64,000 nt of DNA from an uncultured Rhodobacterales bacterium. GTDB taxonomy: Bacteria > Pseudomonadota > Alphaproteobacteria > Rhodobacterales > Rhodobacteraceae. The translations under genes and the position numbers were made by a program. How positions within the stretch are numbered: position 1 is the first letter of the stretch; the number at the start of each line of letters is the position of its first letter. The notes below the pieces were generated by a model, which did not search any database, had not been told where the DNA came from, and was given only the letters and a program-made list of their open reading frames with translations. The stretch covers positions 1 through 64,000 of the forward strand of contig CAIQOV010000008.1 in NCBI GenBank assembly GCA_903873585.1, in the 5' to 3' direction. Positions 1 to 8,285 of the stretch are shown piece by piece.

Positions 1-2
1 AC

Positions 3-131
3 CCCATGCCCCACGGCCTGCGCCGCAGACGTGCGGGGGATGTGACGTTTGTGTTCAATTACAACCCGCACCCCGTGGCCTATGATGGCCACACCATCCA
101 AGCCGCCGATGTGTATTGGAGCCGCCCATGA
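3..131 (+). CDS. Beta-galactosidase (GH42-like), C-terminal fragment
   Basis: Only the last 42 codons of this gene lie in the window; the 5' part is off the left edge. The readable tail contains PHGLRRRRAGDVTFVFNYNP and ends in VYWSRP. This fits the small beta-sandwich C-terminal domain of glycoside hydrolase family 42 beta-galactosidases, where a 'leG-v-xxR-xGdv-FlfNy' pattern is typical. The stop overlaps the ATG of the next gene by 4 nt (ATGA), so the two are probably translationally coupled. The assignment rests on a short tail and could be another glycosidase with the same C-terminal domain. Confidence 0.55.
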   Translation, partial: PMPHGLRRRRAGDVTFVFNYNPHPVAYDGHTIQAADVYWSRP

Positions 132-685
132 CCCTTGCCGACCTTGCCAAAAGCGCTTCCGATGAGTTGCGCGCCGGATGCGCTGCCGTGTCAGAAGCAG
201 AGCTGTCCGCGTTGGTCGAAGCCATAGCATCCGCGCGCCGCATCGTGGCCTATGGCTGCGGGCGCGAAGGGTTGATGATGCGCGCCTTGGCGATGCGGCT
301 TTATCACCTTGGGTGCGATGTGCATATGCAGGGCGATATGTCTTGCCCGCCGCTGGGGGTGGGGGATTTGCTGCTGATCTCGTCCGGACCTGGGCGGCTT
401 TCAACCGTGGCAGCGCTGATCGGTCAAGCGCGCGCGGGTGGGGCGCGGGTGGCTTGCATCACCGCCGAACCACAGGGGCCTGATCCGCTGGCGGCAGACC
501 TGTGCCTTGTCATTCCCGTGCAAACCATGGCGCGGGATCAATCTGCCCCCACATCGGTTCTGCCCATGGGATCGGTGTTTGAAGGGGCGATGTTTTTGAT
601 CTTTGAACTTCTGGTGCTGGCCCTGCGGCCCCGCTTGGGCGAAAGCTTGGAAACCATGCGCGCAAGGCATACCAATCTGGAATAG
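128..685 (+). CDS. SIS-domain sugar isomerase, HxlB (6-phospho-3-hexuloisomerase)-like
   Basis: A 185-aa single-domain SIS protein. YGCGREG at about 42-48 and the phosphosugar-binding serines in SSGPG at about 85-89 match the family. The tail MRARHTNLE resembles the usual C-terminus of 6-phospho-3-hexuloisomerases. The start at 128 is chosen because it overlaps the upstream stop in ATGA; an in-frame ATG at 116 lies inside the preceding gene and is less likely. Family members aldo-keto isomerise or bind phosphosugars in the cytoplasm. Linkage to a beta-galactosidase suggests a role in galactoside or hexulose-phosphate metabolism. The substrate cannot be read from the sequence, and no hexulose-6-phosphate synthase is visible here. 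Confidence 0.75.
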   Translation: MTLADLAKSASDELRAGCAAVSEAELSALVEAIASARRIVAYGCGREGLMMRALAMRLYHLGCDVHMQGDMSCPPLGVGDLLLISSGPGRLSTVAALIGQARAGGARVACITAEPQGPDPLAADLCLVIPVQTMARDQSAPTSVLPMGSVFEGAMFLIFELLVLALRPRLGESLETMRARHTNLE

Positions 686-695
686 GCCCGCGTGG

Positions 696-728
696 CGTTG
701 TGCTGCAAAATAATTCGCTTGCACAACG
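696..728. promoter_or_regulatory. Interrupted inverted repeat upstream of amino-acid ABC operon
   Basis: CGTTGTGC (696-703) and its exact complement GCACAACG (721-728) are separated by 17 nt of A/T-rich sequence, 44 nt before the ATG of the ABC ATPase. It could be an operator half-site pair or a weak hairpin in the leader. No regulator gene is adjacent, so the role is unassigned. Confidence 0.3.
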
Positions 729-771
729 ACGTGGTGCTAGGTCAGATCATACAAATTGATCTTGGAATCCG

Positions 772-1554
772 ATGCCAAACCTAGAACCCAACGGGGCAAC
801 CGCCCCCATCGCCATAAGAATCAACGGGCTGCGCAAGTCTTTTGGCGATCATGAAGTGCTAAAGGGCGTGTCTTTGACCGCGCGGCAAGGCGATGTCGTG
901 GCGATCATCGGCGGATCAGGGTCGGGCAAATCGACCATGCTGCGCTGCATCAACTTTCTGGAAACACCTTCTGCGGGTACGATCGAAGTGGCGGGTGACA
1001 CCATCGCCATGAACGCCGATGGCAGCGCCAAAGACAAACGCCAGTTGGAAAAGGCGCGTCAAAGTCTGGGCATGGTGTTTCAGAACTTCAACCTTTGGAC
1101 CCATATGACCGTGCTGGAAAACCTGATCGAGGTTCCGGTCCATGTTCTAAAAACTCCCAAAGACGAAGCCATCACCCGTGCGCGCGCCCTGTTGGCCCGC
1201 GTGGGGCTGGCCGAAAAGGAAACAGCCTATCCCGCGTTTTTGTCTGGCGGCCAGCAACAACGCGCCGCCATCGCGCGCGCTTTGTGCATGAACCCCAAGG
1301 CCATGCTGTTTGATGAACCCACCTCTGCCCTAGACCCCGAACTGGTGGGCGAGGTGTTGCAGGTGATCAAGGGCCTTGCCGACGAAGGCCGCACCATGAT
1401 TTTGGTCACGCATGAGATGCGCTTTGCCCGCGAAGTGGCAAGCCATGTGATCTATTTGCACAACGGGGTGATCGAAGAAGAAGGCCCGCCCGAAGACCTG
1501 TTTGGCGCGCCAAAATCAGACCGTTTGAAACAATTTCTAAAAACCGTGGGCTGA
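772..1554 (+). CDS. Polar amino-acid ABC transporter, ATP-binding protein (GlnQ/HisP type)
   Basis: A 260-aa cytoplasmic ATPase that powers import of a polar amino acid. Walker A GSGSGKST is at about 48-55, the ABC signature LSGGQQQR at 157-164, Walker B LFDEP with D181/E182, and the H-loop histidine in VTHE at 214. The insert after Walker A ([20 protein letters not shown]) and single-domain length match the HisP/GlnQ subfamily. It is the first gene of a four-gene importer: ATPase, periplasmic binding protein and two permeases. The start is the ATG at 772, preceded by only a weak purine stretch. Confidence 0.93.
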   Translation: MPNLEPNGATAPIAIRINGLRKSFGDHEVLKGVSLTARQGDVVAIIGGSGSGKSTMLRCINFLETPSAGTIEVAGDTIAMNADGSAKDKRQLEKARQSLGMVFQNFNLWTHMTVLENLIEVPVHVLKTPKDEAITRARALLARVGLAEKETAYPAFLSGGQQQRAAIARALCMNPKAMLFDEPTSALDPELVGEVLQVIKGLADEGRTMILVTHEMRFAREVASHVIYLHNGVIEEEGPPEDLFGAPKSDRLKQFLKTVG

Positions 1555-1606
1555 CAAAAGACCTGCGGAGTTCACACTCTCACCCATAACGACCAACAAG
1601 GAGACT

Positions 1607-2377
1607 ATGATGAAAAAACTCGTCCTCGCTGCCGTGGCAGCCCTGTCGCTTGGCACCACCGCCATGGCCGACCCGCTCAAAATCGGTGTGGCCGCTGAAC
1701 CCTATCCGCCCTTCACCTCGCCCGATGCCAATGGCAACTGGGTTGGTTGGGAAGTCGACTTTATGGTCGCAATCTGCAAACAGGCCGAACTGGATTGCGT
1801 GATCACCCCCACCGCTTGGGATGGCATCATTCCCGCGCTGACCTCGGGGCAGATTGACGTGATCATGTCGTCGATGTCGATCACCGAAGAGCGCAAGAAG
1901 ACCATCGACTTCTCGGACAAGTATTACAACACCCCCGCCATGGTCATGGTGGCCGCAGATTCGACCGCCACACCCGATGAAGCGGGCCTGACGGGCAAGA
2001 TCATCGGCGTGCAGGTTTCCACCACGCATGAAGCCTATACCCAGAAATACTTCGCCCCCGTCGCGGCCGAAGTGAAAACTTATCAAACCCAAGACGAAGC
2101 CAACCAAGATCTGGCCGCTGGCCGTGTGGATGCCGTCATGGCCGACAGCATCGCGCTGCAAGCCTTCCTTGACAGCGATGCGGGCAAGGCTTGCTGCAAA
2201 TCGGCTGGCATGGTGAAGGATGATCCCGAAATTCTGGGCGCTGGCGTTGGCTTTGGTCTGCGCAAGGGCGACCCGCTGTTGCCCAAGCTGAACGCCGCGA
2301 TTGCTGCGATCCGTGCGGATGGCACCTATGCGGAAATCACCAAGAAGTACTTCGCCTTCGACGTCTACGGCGAATGA
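1607..2377 (+). CDS. Polar amino-acid ABC transporter, periplasmic substrate-binding protein
   Basis: A 256-aa SBP_bac_3 (family 3) binding protein. A classical Sec signal peptide (KK, hydrophobic core, AMA|DP) is probably cleaved after residue 21. The mature start LKIGVAAEPYPPF and the G-W-E-V-D-F block are typical for lysine/arginine/ornithine- or glutamine-type receptors. The SDKYYNTPAMVMV segment is also characteristic. An AAGGAG Shine-Dalgarno lies just before the ATG at 1607. The gene is 52 nt after the ATPase gene and overlaps the first permease by 4 nt. Cationic amino acids or opine-like ligands are plausible, but the ligand is not proven by sequence. Confidence 0.93.
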   Translation: MMKKLVLAAVAALSLGTTAMADPLKIGVAAEPYPPFTSPDANGNWVGWEVDFMVAICKQAELDCVITPTAWDGIIPALTSGQIDVIMSSMSITEERKKTIDFSDKYYNTPAMVMVAADSTATPDEAGLTGKIIGVQVSTTHEAYTQKYFAPVAAEVKTYQTQDEANQDLAAGRVDAVMADSIALQAFLDSDAGKACCKSAGMVKDDPEILGAGVGFGLRKGDPLLPKLNAAIAAIRADGTYAEITKKYFAFDVYGE

Positions 2378-3117
2378 TGAGCGGATTTGAGGCCATAGCC
2401 GCGGCCGCGGCGCTGGATCTTCTGGCCTTTTCGCCCCCCGGTTGGGGGGCGACTTTGCTTGCGGGCTTGGGCAATTCGGTCATCATCGCCTTGGGCGCTT
2501 ACGGCTTGGGCTTTGCCATTGGCTTGTGCGGAGCGTTTGGCAAGCTGTACGGCGGGCCTGTGACCAAGGATCTGCTGGCGGTTTACACCACGATTGTGCG
2601 CGCTGTGCCCGAACTGGTGCTGATTTTGATCTTGTTTTACGCCTTCACCGGATTGTTGAACCAAGCCCTGCTGTCTTGGGGGATGGACCGCGTTCAAATC
2701 TCGCCCATCATCACCGGCATCGTGGTTTTGGGTGTGGTGCAGGGCGCTTATCAAACCGAAGTGTTGCGCGGTGGCATTTTGGCCGTGCCTGCGGGCCAGA
2801 TTGAAGCGGCCCGCGCGATGGGAATGCCCAGCGTGCTTTTGGCGCGCCGGATCACCATTCCGCTTATGACGGCCAATGCCCTGCCCGGCATGGCGAACCT
2901 GTGGCTGAACGCCACGAAAGACACGGCCCTGCTGGCGGTGATCGGCTTTTCGGAACTGACCAAGGCCACCTATCAGGCCAGTGCGACGACCAAGGCGTTC
3001 TTCGTCTTTTATCCGGCAGCGATGGCGCTGTATCTGGGCATCTCGCTGACCTCGACCTTTTTGATCGGGCGGATCGAGAAATGGGCGCGGCGCGGGCAAA
3101 GGGATGTGCGCGGGTGA
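2374..3117 (+). CDS. Polar amino-acid ABC transporter, permease 1 (HisQ type)
   Basis: A 247-aa inner-membrane permease of the HisM/HisQ family with about five hydrophobic segments. The cytoplasmic EAA loop (EAARAMGMP beginning near residue 144), which docks the ATPase, is intact. The start overlaps the end of the binding-protein gene (ATGATGA), and the stop shares one base with the ATG of the second permease, so all are translationally coupled. It should form a heterodimer with the product of 3117-3893. Confidence 0.92.
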   Translation: MMSGFEAIAAAAALDLLAFSPPGWGATLLAGLGNSVIIALGAYGLGFAIGLCGAFGKLYGGPVTKDLLAVYTTIVRAVPELVLILILFYAFTGLLNQALLSWGMDRVQISPIITGIVVLGVVQGAYQTEVLRGGILAVPAGQIEAARAMGMPSVLLARRITIPLMTANALPGMANLWLNATKDTALLAVIGFSELTKATYQASATTKAFFVFYPAAMALYLGISLTSTFLIGRIEKWARRGQRDVRG

Positions 3118-3893
3118 TGAAAAACGTCTTCAAACCGCACCGCGTGGTGCTGATTGTTCTGGCTGTGGCTTTGGTGGCGTGGTGCGCCCTGTCGCTGAAC
3201 TGGACATGGCTGGCCAACCCGAAATATCAAATGCTGATCGTGCAAGGCATCTGGCGCACGATCTGGATTGTGGTGGTCACGATGGTGATTGGCATGATCT
3301 TGGCCGTGCCCATCGGCTTGGCACAGGCGGCGGGGCCTTGGTATCTGTCGGCCCCCGCGCGGGTGTTTTGCACGGTGATCCGTGGCACACCATTGCTGAT
3401 GCAAATCTGGCTGCTGTATTACGGGCTTGGGTCGCTGTTTCCGTCGATCCCTTGGATCAAACAATCCGACCTGTGGCCCTATCTGCGCCAAGCGTGGCCC
3501 TATGCGGTGGTGGCGCTGTCCCTATCGGTCGCAGGCTATGAGGGCGAGGTGATGCGCGGTGCTTTCAAAGGCGTCCCGCACGGCCAACTAGAGGCGGCAA
3601 AGGCCATGGGCATGTCGCCCTTCACCCTGCTGCGCCGCATCTGGTTGCCCCAAGCCTTGCAACGCGTGCTGCCCACATTGGGCGGTGAAACGGTCAGCCA
3701 GTTGAAATCGACGCCGTTGGTATCAACCATCACGATCATGGAAATCTACGCCGTCACAGGCCGCATTCGACAGGATACGTTCATCATCTACGAACCGCTG
3801 CTGTTGCTGGCTGTGGTCTATATGTGCCTGACGGGGCTGATCGTATTGCTGTTTCGCTGGCTTGAGGGGCGAACACCCACCCGTACCGCTTAG
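3117..3893 (+). CDS. Polar amino-acid ABC transporter, permease 2 (HisM type)
   Basis: A 258-aa permease with the EAA motif (EAAKAMGMS from about residue 159) and several transmembrane helices. The ATG at 3117 is chosen because its A is the last base of the preceding stop (TGATG). The open frame extends upstream but would overlap permease 1 by more than 200 nt. It completes the importer and is followed by a dispersed intergenic repeat and a bidirectional terminator. Confidence 0.92.
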   Translation: MKNVFKPHRVVLIVLAVALVAWCALSLNWTWLANPKYQMLIVQGIWRTIWIVVVTMVIGMILAVPIGLAQAAGPWYLSAPARVFCTVIRGTPLLMQIWLLYYGLGSLFPSIPWIKQSDLWPYLRQAWPYAVVALSLSVAGYEGEVMRGAFKGVPHGQLEAAKAMGMSPFTLLRRIWLPQALQRVLPTLGGETVSQLKSTPLVSTITIMEIYAVTGRIRQDTFIIYEPLLLLAVVYMCLTGLIVLLFRWLEGRTPTRTA

Positions 3894-3916
3894 GGCGGGC
3901 GTTGCAGCCTCCGGCG

Positions 3917-3939
3917 GGGATATTTAGGCACGTATGAAA
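3917..3939 (+). repeat. Dispersed 3'-flank element, copy 1 (GGGATATTT..GTATGAAA)
   Basis: A 23-bp element beginning GGGATATTTAGGCAC and ending GTATGAAA lies 24 nt after the permease stop. It matches 21 of 23 positions of a second copy at 61813-61835, which also follows the last gene of a plus-strand ABC operon. Similar short elements after genes are, to my recollection, common in Rhodobacteraceae genomes. Function unknown. Confidence 0.6.
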
Positions 3940-3950
3940 TCGCAAAGAAG

Positions 3951-3976
3951 AAGGGGGGCTTTGGGGCCCCCCTTTT
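3951..3976. terminator. Bidirectional intrinsic terminator between convergent operons
   Basis: The stem AAGGGGGGC (3951-3959) pairs with GCCCCCCTT (3966-3974) around a 6-nt loop and is followed by TTTT on the + strand. Read on the - strand the flank is T-rich (CTTCTTCTTT). It sits between the ends of the convergent amino-acid importer (stop at 3893) and the polyamine-type importer (stop at 4003). Confidence 0.8.
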
Positions 3977-4002
3977 GTTGGCTTGTGCAGGTGTGGTCGG
4001 TG

Positions 4003-4845
4003 TTACGAGGCGACCATTTCGGCGTCTTCGGCACGGCGGCCCTCCGCCTCACGCGCGGCTTCGAGGCGGGCTTTGTTGCGGCGGTTGATTTCGTAAATCA
4101 CGGCCAGCACCAGCGTCACCATGATCAACAGCAACGCCAGCGCGTTGATCGTGGGCGTGATGCCGGAACGCACCTTGGAGAAGACATAAACCGTCAGCGT
4201 ATCGGCCCCGCCACGCGTGAAGAGCGTGACGTTAAAGTTCTCGATCGACTGGAAGAACGAGATGGCAGCGCCTGCCCCCAAAGCAGGGTACAGATGCGGC
4301 AGCAAGATGCGGCGCATCACTTGGCCGTGGCTTGCGCCCAGATCAAGGGCTGCTTCTTCAAGACCTTGGTCAAAGCTTTGCAGACGCGCCAGAACCAGAA
4401 GCATCACGAAGGACGCGATGTAGCTGACCTGACCCAGCACCGACAGGTGCAGGCCAGAGCCGACCGAGAATTGGTGCCAGAACAGCAGCGTCGAAATGCC
4501 GATCACCACGCCGGGCACCAAGATGGGGGCGACCATCATGCCGTACAGAACAGCGCGCACCCGCCCGCTGATGGAATTGACCAAGATCGCCCCCGCAGCG
4601 CCCACCGGAACTGCGATGATCACCACGGCGATGGCGACCAGAACCGTGTTGCGCACTGCGACCCAGATGCGGTTGTCGTGATACAGGGCGATGAACCATT
4701 GATCGGTCCACCCTTTCCACGGGATCACCGTGGGCAGTTTGCTGGCGTTAAACGCCGCCCCTGACATCACGGCCAAGGGCACCAGCAGATAGACCAAGAA
4801 CAGCACCATATACAGATGGCCCAGAAACTTGCGGTTGATTTGCAT
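4003..4845 (-). CDS. Spermidine/putrescine-type ABC transporter, permease (PotC type)
   Basis: A 280-aa inner-membrane permease with about six hydrophobic segments and the EAA loop EEAALDLGASHGQVMRRILLP. It is the last gene of the five-gene minus-strand importer operon (two binding proteins, ATPase, PotB-type, PotC-type). The C-terminus is rich in E, A and R (about the last 25 residues) and is probably a cytoplasmic tail. Start at 4845, 14 nt after the preceding permease. Transporters of this family take up polyamines, betaines or related small cations. Confidence 0.92.
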   Translation of the reverse strand: MQINRKFLGHLYMVLFLVYLLVPLAVMSGAAFNASKLPTVIPWKGWTDQWFIALYHDNRIWVAVRNTVLVAIAVVIIAVPVGAAGAILVNSISGRVRAVLYGMMVAPILVPGVVIGISTLLFWHQFSVGSGLHLSVLGQVSYIASFVMLLVLARLQSFDQGLEEAALDLGASHGQVMRRILLPHLYPALGAGAAISFFQSIENFNVTLFTRGGADTLTVYVFSKVRSGITPTINALALLLIMVTLVLAVIYEINRRNKARLEAAREAEGRRAEDAEMVAS

Positions 4846-4859
4846 AGGTCCACCCCCCC

Positions 4860-5783
4860 TTATTTCGCAATATCAGACAGGCTGACGCGGAACACCCGCA
4901 TCGCCACAGACACCGCAATGGTGCAAAACAACAGCAGCATAAAGGCAAAGGCGGCACCCGCGTTCCAATCTTGACCCTCTAGCATGATGCCTTGGATCGT
5001 TTGGGTGAACCAGTTGCCCGTGGTCGAGTTGATGATGGCCGGCACAAGAAGTGAGCCTGCCGACAGCATGAACACCATCACAGCCCCCGAAGCGATGCCC
5101 GGCTTGGCATGCGGCAAGATCACGCGCCAATGGATGCGCCACCACGGCGCGCCCAAGTCATCAGCCGCTTCGATCTGGTTGCTATCAAGTGATTGCATCG
5201 CGTTATACAGCGGAAACAGCATGAACAGCACATAGGCATAGACCAGCGTCACCACGACCGGGCTATACCCGTCGATCCAGCGAATTTCTTTCGAGATCAC
5301 GCCAATCGTCATCAAGAACACGTTCAGCGGGCCCTTCAGCGTTAGGATGATGTACCACGCAAAAGACCGCAGCACCTCTGACACCCATAGCGGCACGAAC
5401 AGCAGCAAGAACAGTGTGGGCAGCGATTTGGGGCTGACAACCTTGGCCAGATAGAATGACAAAGGATAGGCCAGAATGAAGGTGATCAGGGTGACAACGC
5501 CCGAATAGAAGATCGTCAGCACAAACACCTTGATCCGCGCGGCCAAGGGGAAGTGCAGGCCGAAGAAGTTGAAATCAACCTCGTTGCCAAAGATTTGCAG
5601 GTAGTTGCCGAAGGAATAAACGTCTTTCGGCCCGCCCACCTCGGTCACCGGCAGATAGGGGCGGAACGAGCTTTCCAGCAGTTTAAAGTCGGGCAAGACC
5701 ACCAGAATGATCAGCCAAAAGAAGGTCAAGCCTATGAAGGTCCATGTCAGACCCTTGCCATAGCGGCGCAGCAGGTCATTCAT
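4860..5783 (-). CDS. Spermidine/putrescine-type ABC transporter, permease (PotB type)
   Basis: A 307-aa permease. After an N-terminal membrane anchor it has a long periplasmic segment (about residues 35-75) and then the permease domain with IEAADDLGAPWWRIHWRVILP as the EAA loop. The length and early periplasmic loop are usual for PotB-type subunits. The ATG lies 3 nt after the ATPase stop, so the two are probably co-translated. It should pair with the PotC-type subunit encoded immediately downstream. Confidence 0.92.
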   Translation of the reverse strand: MNDLLRRYGKGLTWTFIGLTFFWLIILVVLPDFKLLESSFRPYLPVTEVGGPKDVYSFGNYLQIFGNEVDFNFFGLHFPLAARIKVFVLTIFYSGVVTLITFILAYPLSFYLAKVVSPKSLPTLFLLLFVPLWVSEVLRSFAWYIILTLKGPLNVFLMTIGVISKEIRWIDGYSPVVVTLVYAYVLFMLFPLYNAMQSLDSNQIEAADDLGAPWWRIHWRVILPHAKPGIASGAVMVFMLSAGSLLVPAIINSTTGNWFTQTIQGIMLEGQDWNAGAAFAFMLLLFCTIAVSVAMRVFRVSLSDIAK

Positions 5784-5786
5784 CGG

Positions 5787-6860
5787 TCATGCCCCCGCAG
5801 TGGCGCTGTCGGGCAGGATCGCGGCGTTGCGGGCATCAAAGGCCATGTGCATCTGGGTGCCAGCGGCGGGGATCGTGGCCGACCCGTCGTTGCGCAGTTC
5901 AGCGACCATGGTCTTGCCGCTGTCGGTGACGGCGTGGACAGAGATGAAGTTGCCCTCAAACGCCACTTCGGTCAGCGTCACGGGAACCGAGTTTTCTGCC
6001 CCCGGTGTGCTTTGCAAAATCATATGTTCAGGGCGCACATACAGCTTGCCCGCAGCCCCCGGCAGACGGGCGCGGAACGTGCCGGTCGAGGTGGCAAAGC
6101 TGGCCATACCGTCAGCGGCATTTTGAACGTCGCCCGCGAAGATGTTGTTTTCGCCGACAAAAGAGGCAACAAAGCCGTTGACGGGGTTGTTATAGATGTC
6201 GCGCGGGTTGGCGACCTGTTGCAAACGGCCCTGGCTCATCACGCCAACGCGGTCAGACATGGCCAAAGCCTCGCCCTGATCGTGGGTGATGTAGATGAAA
6301 GTCACGCCGGTGCGCTTTTGAATGGCGCGCAGTTCGGCGCGCATGTGCTGGCGCAGCTTCAGGTCAAGCGCTGACAGCGGTTCGTCCAGCAGCATCACCG
6401 CCGGTTCCACGGCCAAGGCGCGCGCGATGGCGACGCGCTGCTTTTGGCCGCCCGACAACTGGCTGACCATCTTGTCAGCGCTGTCATGCAGATCGACCAG
6501 CGCCAGCAATTCTTCGGCCCGCTCGCGGCGCTTGGCTTTTGGCACACCGCGCACTTCAAGGCCAAATGCGATGTTTTCCCAGATGGGCATCAAAGGGAAG
6601 AGCGCAAGGTTTTGAAAGATCAACGCGGTGGGGCGCTGGTTCGGGCGCTGGCCGCGCACGTCCTTGCCACCAATACGGATCACACCCTCGGTCGGTTCGG
6701 TGAAGCCCGAAATCATCCGCAGGATGGTGGTCTTGCCACAGCCCGATGGCCCAAGGAAAGAAAAGAACTCTCCAGGCTGGATGTTTACATTCACATGGTC
6801 AACCGCGCGAAATTTGCCAAAGTCGCAGCATACATTATCAAGATCAATCCCAGCACTCAT
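5787..6860 (-). CDS. Spermidine/putrescine-type ABC transporter, ATP-binding protein (PotA type)
   Basis: A 357-aa ATPase. Walker A GPSGCGKTT is at 37-45, the signature LSGGQKQR at 135-142, Walker B LLDEP at 157-161, followed by a C-terminal TOBE-like regulatory region (about 270-350). This layout is typical of PotA/UgpC-class importers. It follows the binding-protein genes after a 180-nt gap that contains an intrinsic hairpin, which suggests that only part of the transcripts reach the ATPase and permease genes. Confidence 0.93.
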   Translation of the reverse strand: MSAGIDLDNVCCDFGKFRAVDHVNVNIQPGEFFSFLGPSGCGKTTILRMISGFTEPTEGVIRIGGKDVRGQRPNQRPTALIFQNLALFPLMPIWENIAFGLEVRGVPKAKRRERAEELLALVDLHDSADKMVSQLSGGQKQRVAIARALAVEPAVMLLDEPLSALDLKLRQHMRAELRAIQKRTGVTFIYITHDQGEALAMSDRVGVMSQGRLQQVANPRDIYNNPVNGFVASFVGENNIFAGDVQNAADGMASFATSTGTFRARLPGAAGKLYVRPEHMILQSTPGAENSVPVTLTEVAFEGNFISVHAVTDSGKTMVAELRNDGSATIPAAGTQMHMAFDARNAAILPDSATAGA

Positions 6861-6987
6861 CGGATCGTCTTCCCCCTTTTGTCGTCTTATTTGTATTTAT
6901 AGCCTAGCTTACCACGCCGGACGCGCACCGCAAATGGATAGCGCCAGACAGGGCGGCATGATCGGTCCAGATCAAAGCCGTTGCCGC

Positions 6988-7020
6988 AAAAAGACACGCC
7001 GGGCCCCAAAGGACCCGGCG
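6988..7020 (-). terminator. Hairpin/attenuator after the downstream binding-protein gene
   Basis: On the - strand CGCCGGGTCC and GGGCCCGGCG (one G-U pair) form a 10-bp stem with a TTTG loop, followed by TGTCTTTTTG. It starts about 20 nt after the stop of the binding protein at 7041-8168 and before the ATPase gene. This is the usual place for partial termination that makes binding protein in excess over membrane parts. Confidence 0.75.
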
Positions 7021-7040
7021 CGCAGCCCTGTTAGCTTCGA

Positions 7041-8168
7041 TTAGGAAGCTTTGTACTTGTCAGCATATTCGCCGCGCTTGGCGATGAATTCTGCCGATTG
7101 GTCGGGCCACCACCACAGAGCTGCCAGTTTGGCATCGTCGAAGGCGGCGTTGTAGTAAGCCGACACGTCGGGGTTCATGTGGTCGGCAGCGCCTTTGCCA
7201 ACGGGGTTGGCCGAGAAAGCGGTTGCCCACAGGGCAGCGCCTTCGGCGGTCGAAACCCACTTGGCCAGCTCGTGAGCTTGGTCAACGTTGACAGCGTTCT
7301 TCATCATGACGAAGCCCTGGTGCCAAGCGAAAGCCCCTTCAACCGGAGCCATGTAGCCGTAGCCGTCATTGCGCAGGTTGTAGCCGGTCGAATCCCAGCA
7401 CTGGCCCAAGGTTGCGCCGTTTGCGACAAAACCAGCGTTGGCTTCGTTTTCGCCCGACCAGAACTGAACCACGTTGCCCTTGGCTTTGACAGCCTCGGCC
7501 AAAGCGATGTCCCACAGTTGGACCATTTTCGCCATGTCGGTGTAACCGTCCATCCACGGGAAGGGCAGTTTGCCCTGCGCGTCAAGGTAACGGCCCATTG
7601 CAGCCAATGCCGAGTGCGGACGCAGCACGACTTTGTTGTCTGCATTGAACAGATCGCCCAACGAGGCAGGCTCGCTCAGCTTGGCTTCGTCTTTCTTGTA
7701 GACAAGCGCTTCGGTGCCCCAGTTGGAAGGCACGTAGAACAGCGCGCCGTCGGCGTCGTGCGAACGGGTGCCAGCAGCACCGTCAGCCAGACCCGGCAGG
7801 TAGTTGTCCATGGCCAGCTTTGCCGGATCCCATGCTTGCAGCAGGCCGTTCGTGTTCCAGCCACCCCAACGGTCAATGGTCGGCTCGATCATGTCGATGC
7901 CACCAGCTTCGACAGCCACTTTCGCTTGTGCGAACATGGTGTCTTGGTCGGGCTGCTCGGTGAAGTTCACCTTGATGCCGGTTGCAGCTTCGAAAGCCGG
8001 GAACACATCGGTGGCGAAGGTCGGATAACCTGCCCAGCCGGTGAAGTTCAGCTCGCCCGAAGAGGCCAGGGCTTTAGAGGAAATCAGCGCCGGAGCAGCC
8101 AGTGCCCCCACGCCTGCAGCGGTGGTTTTCATAAAGCCACGACGGCTGATGGATTTGGTGTTGGTCAA
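7041..8168 (-). CDS. Tat-exported polyamine/betaine-type periplasmic binding protein, paralog 1
   Basis: A 375-aa PotD-like binding protein. A twin-arginine signal (SRRGFMK, R9/R10) is followed by a hydrophobic stretch and probable cleavage after ALA at about 35. The start is TTG at 8168, with AAGGGAGA about 6 nt upstream; the same leader and TTG start precede the paralog. An ATG 51 nt further upstream exists but has no comparable ribosome site. About three quarters of residues match the product of 8286-9410. The first about 49 residues are identical, as is nearly all of the block AKGNVVQFWSGENEANAGF and the following 40 residues. The region at about 50-200 diverges most. The mature protein is aromatic-rich, as expected for a cation- or betaine-binding pocket. 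Confidence 0.9.
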   Translation of the reverse strand: MTNTKSISRRGFMKTTAAGVGALAAPALISSKALASSGELNFTGWAGYPTFATDVFPAFEAATGIKVNFTEQPDQDTMFAQAKVAVEAGGIDMIEPTIDRWGGWNTNGLLQAWDPAKLAMDNYLPGLADGAAGTRSHDADGALFYVPSNWGTEALVYKKDEAKLSEPASLGDLFNADNKVVLRPHSALAAMGRYLDAQGKLPFPWMDGYTDMAKMVQLWDIALAEAVKAKGNVVQFWSGENEANAGFVANGATLGQCWDSTGYNLRNDGYGYMAPVEGAFAWHQGFVMMKNAVNVDQAHELAKWVSTAEGAALWATAFSANPVGKGAADHMNPDVSAYYNAAFDDAKLAALWWWPDQSAEFIAKRGEYADKYKAS

Positions 8169-8231
8169 GTCACGTCTCCCTTGGTTGCACCGCTTTCGCG
8201 GCAATTTCGGCTCAGCCAACAGCTGCGCCAG

Positions 8232-8268
8232 AAAATCAACATGTCGGACCCCTTCGAGCCCGACATGT
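8232..8268 (-). terminator. Hairpin between the two tandem binding-protein genes
   Basis: ACATGTCGG (8239-8247) and CCGACATGT (8260-8268) form a 9-bp stem with a 12-nt loop. On the - strand it is followed by TGATTTTC. It lies about 20 nt after the stop of the upstream paralog and may partly terminate or protect the 3' end of its mRNA. Confidence 0.6.
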
Positions 8269-8285
8269 GTCGTTTAGGTTGCGCC

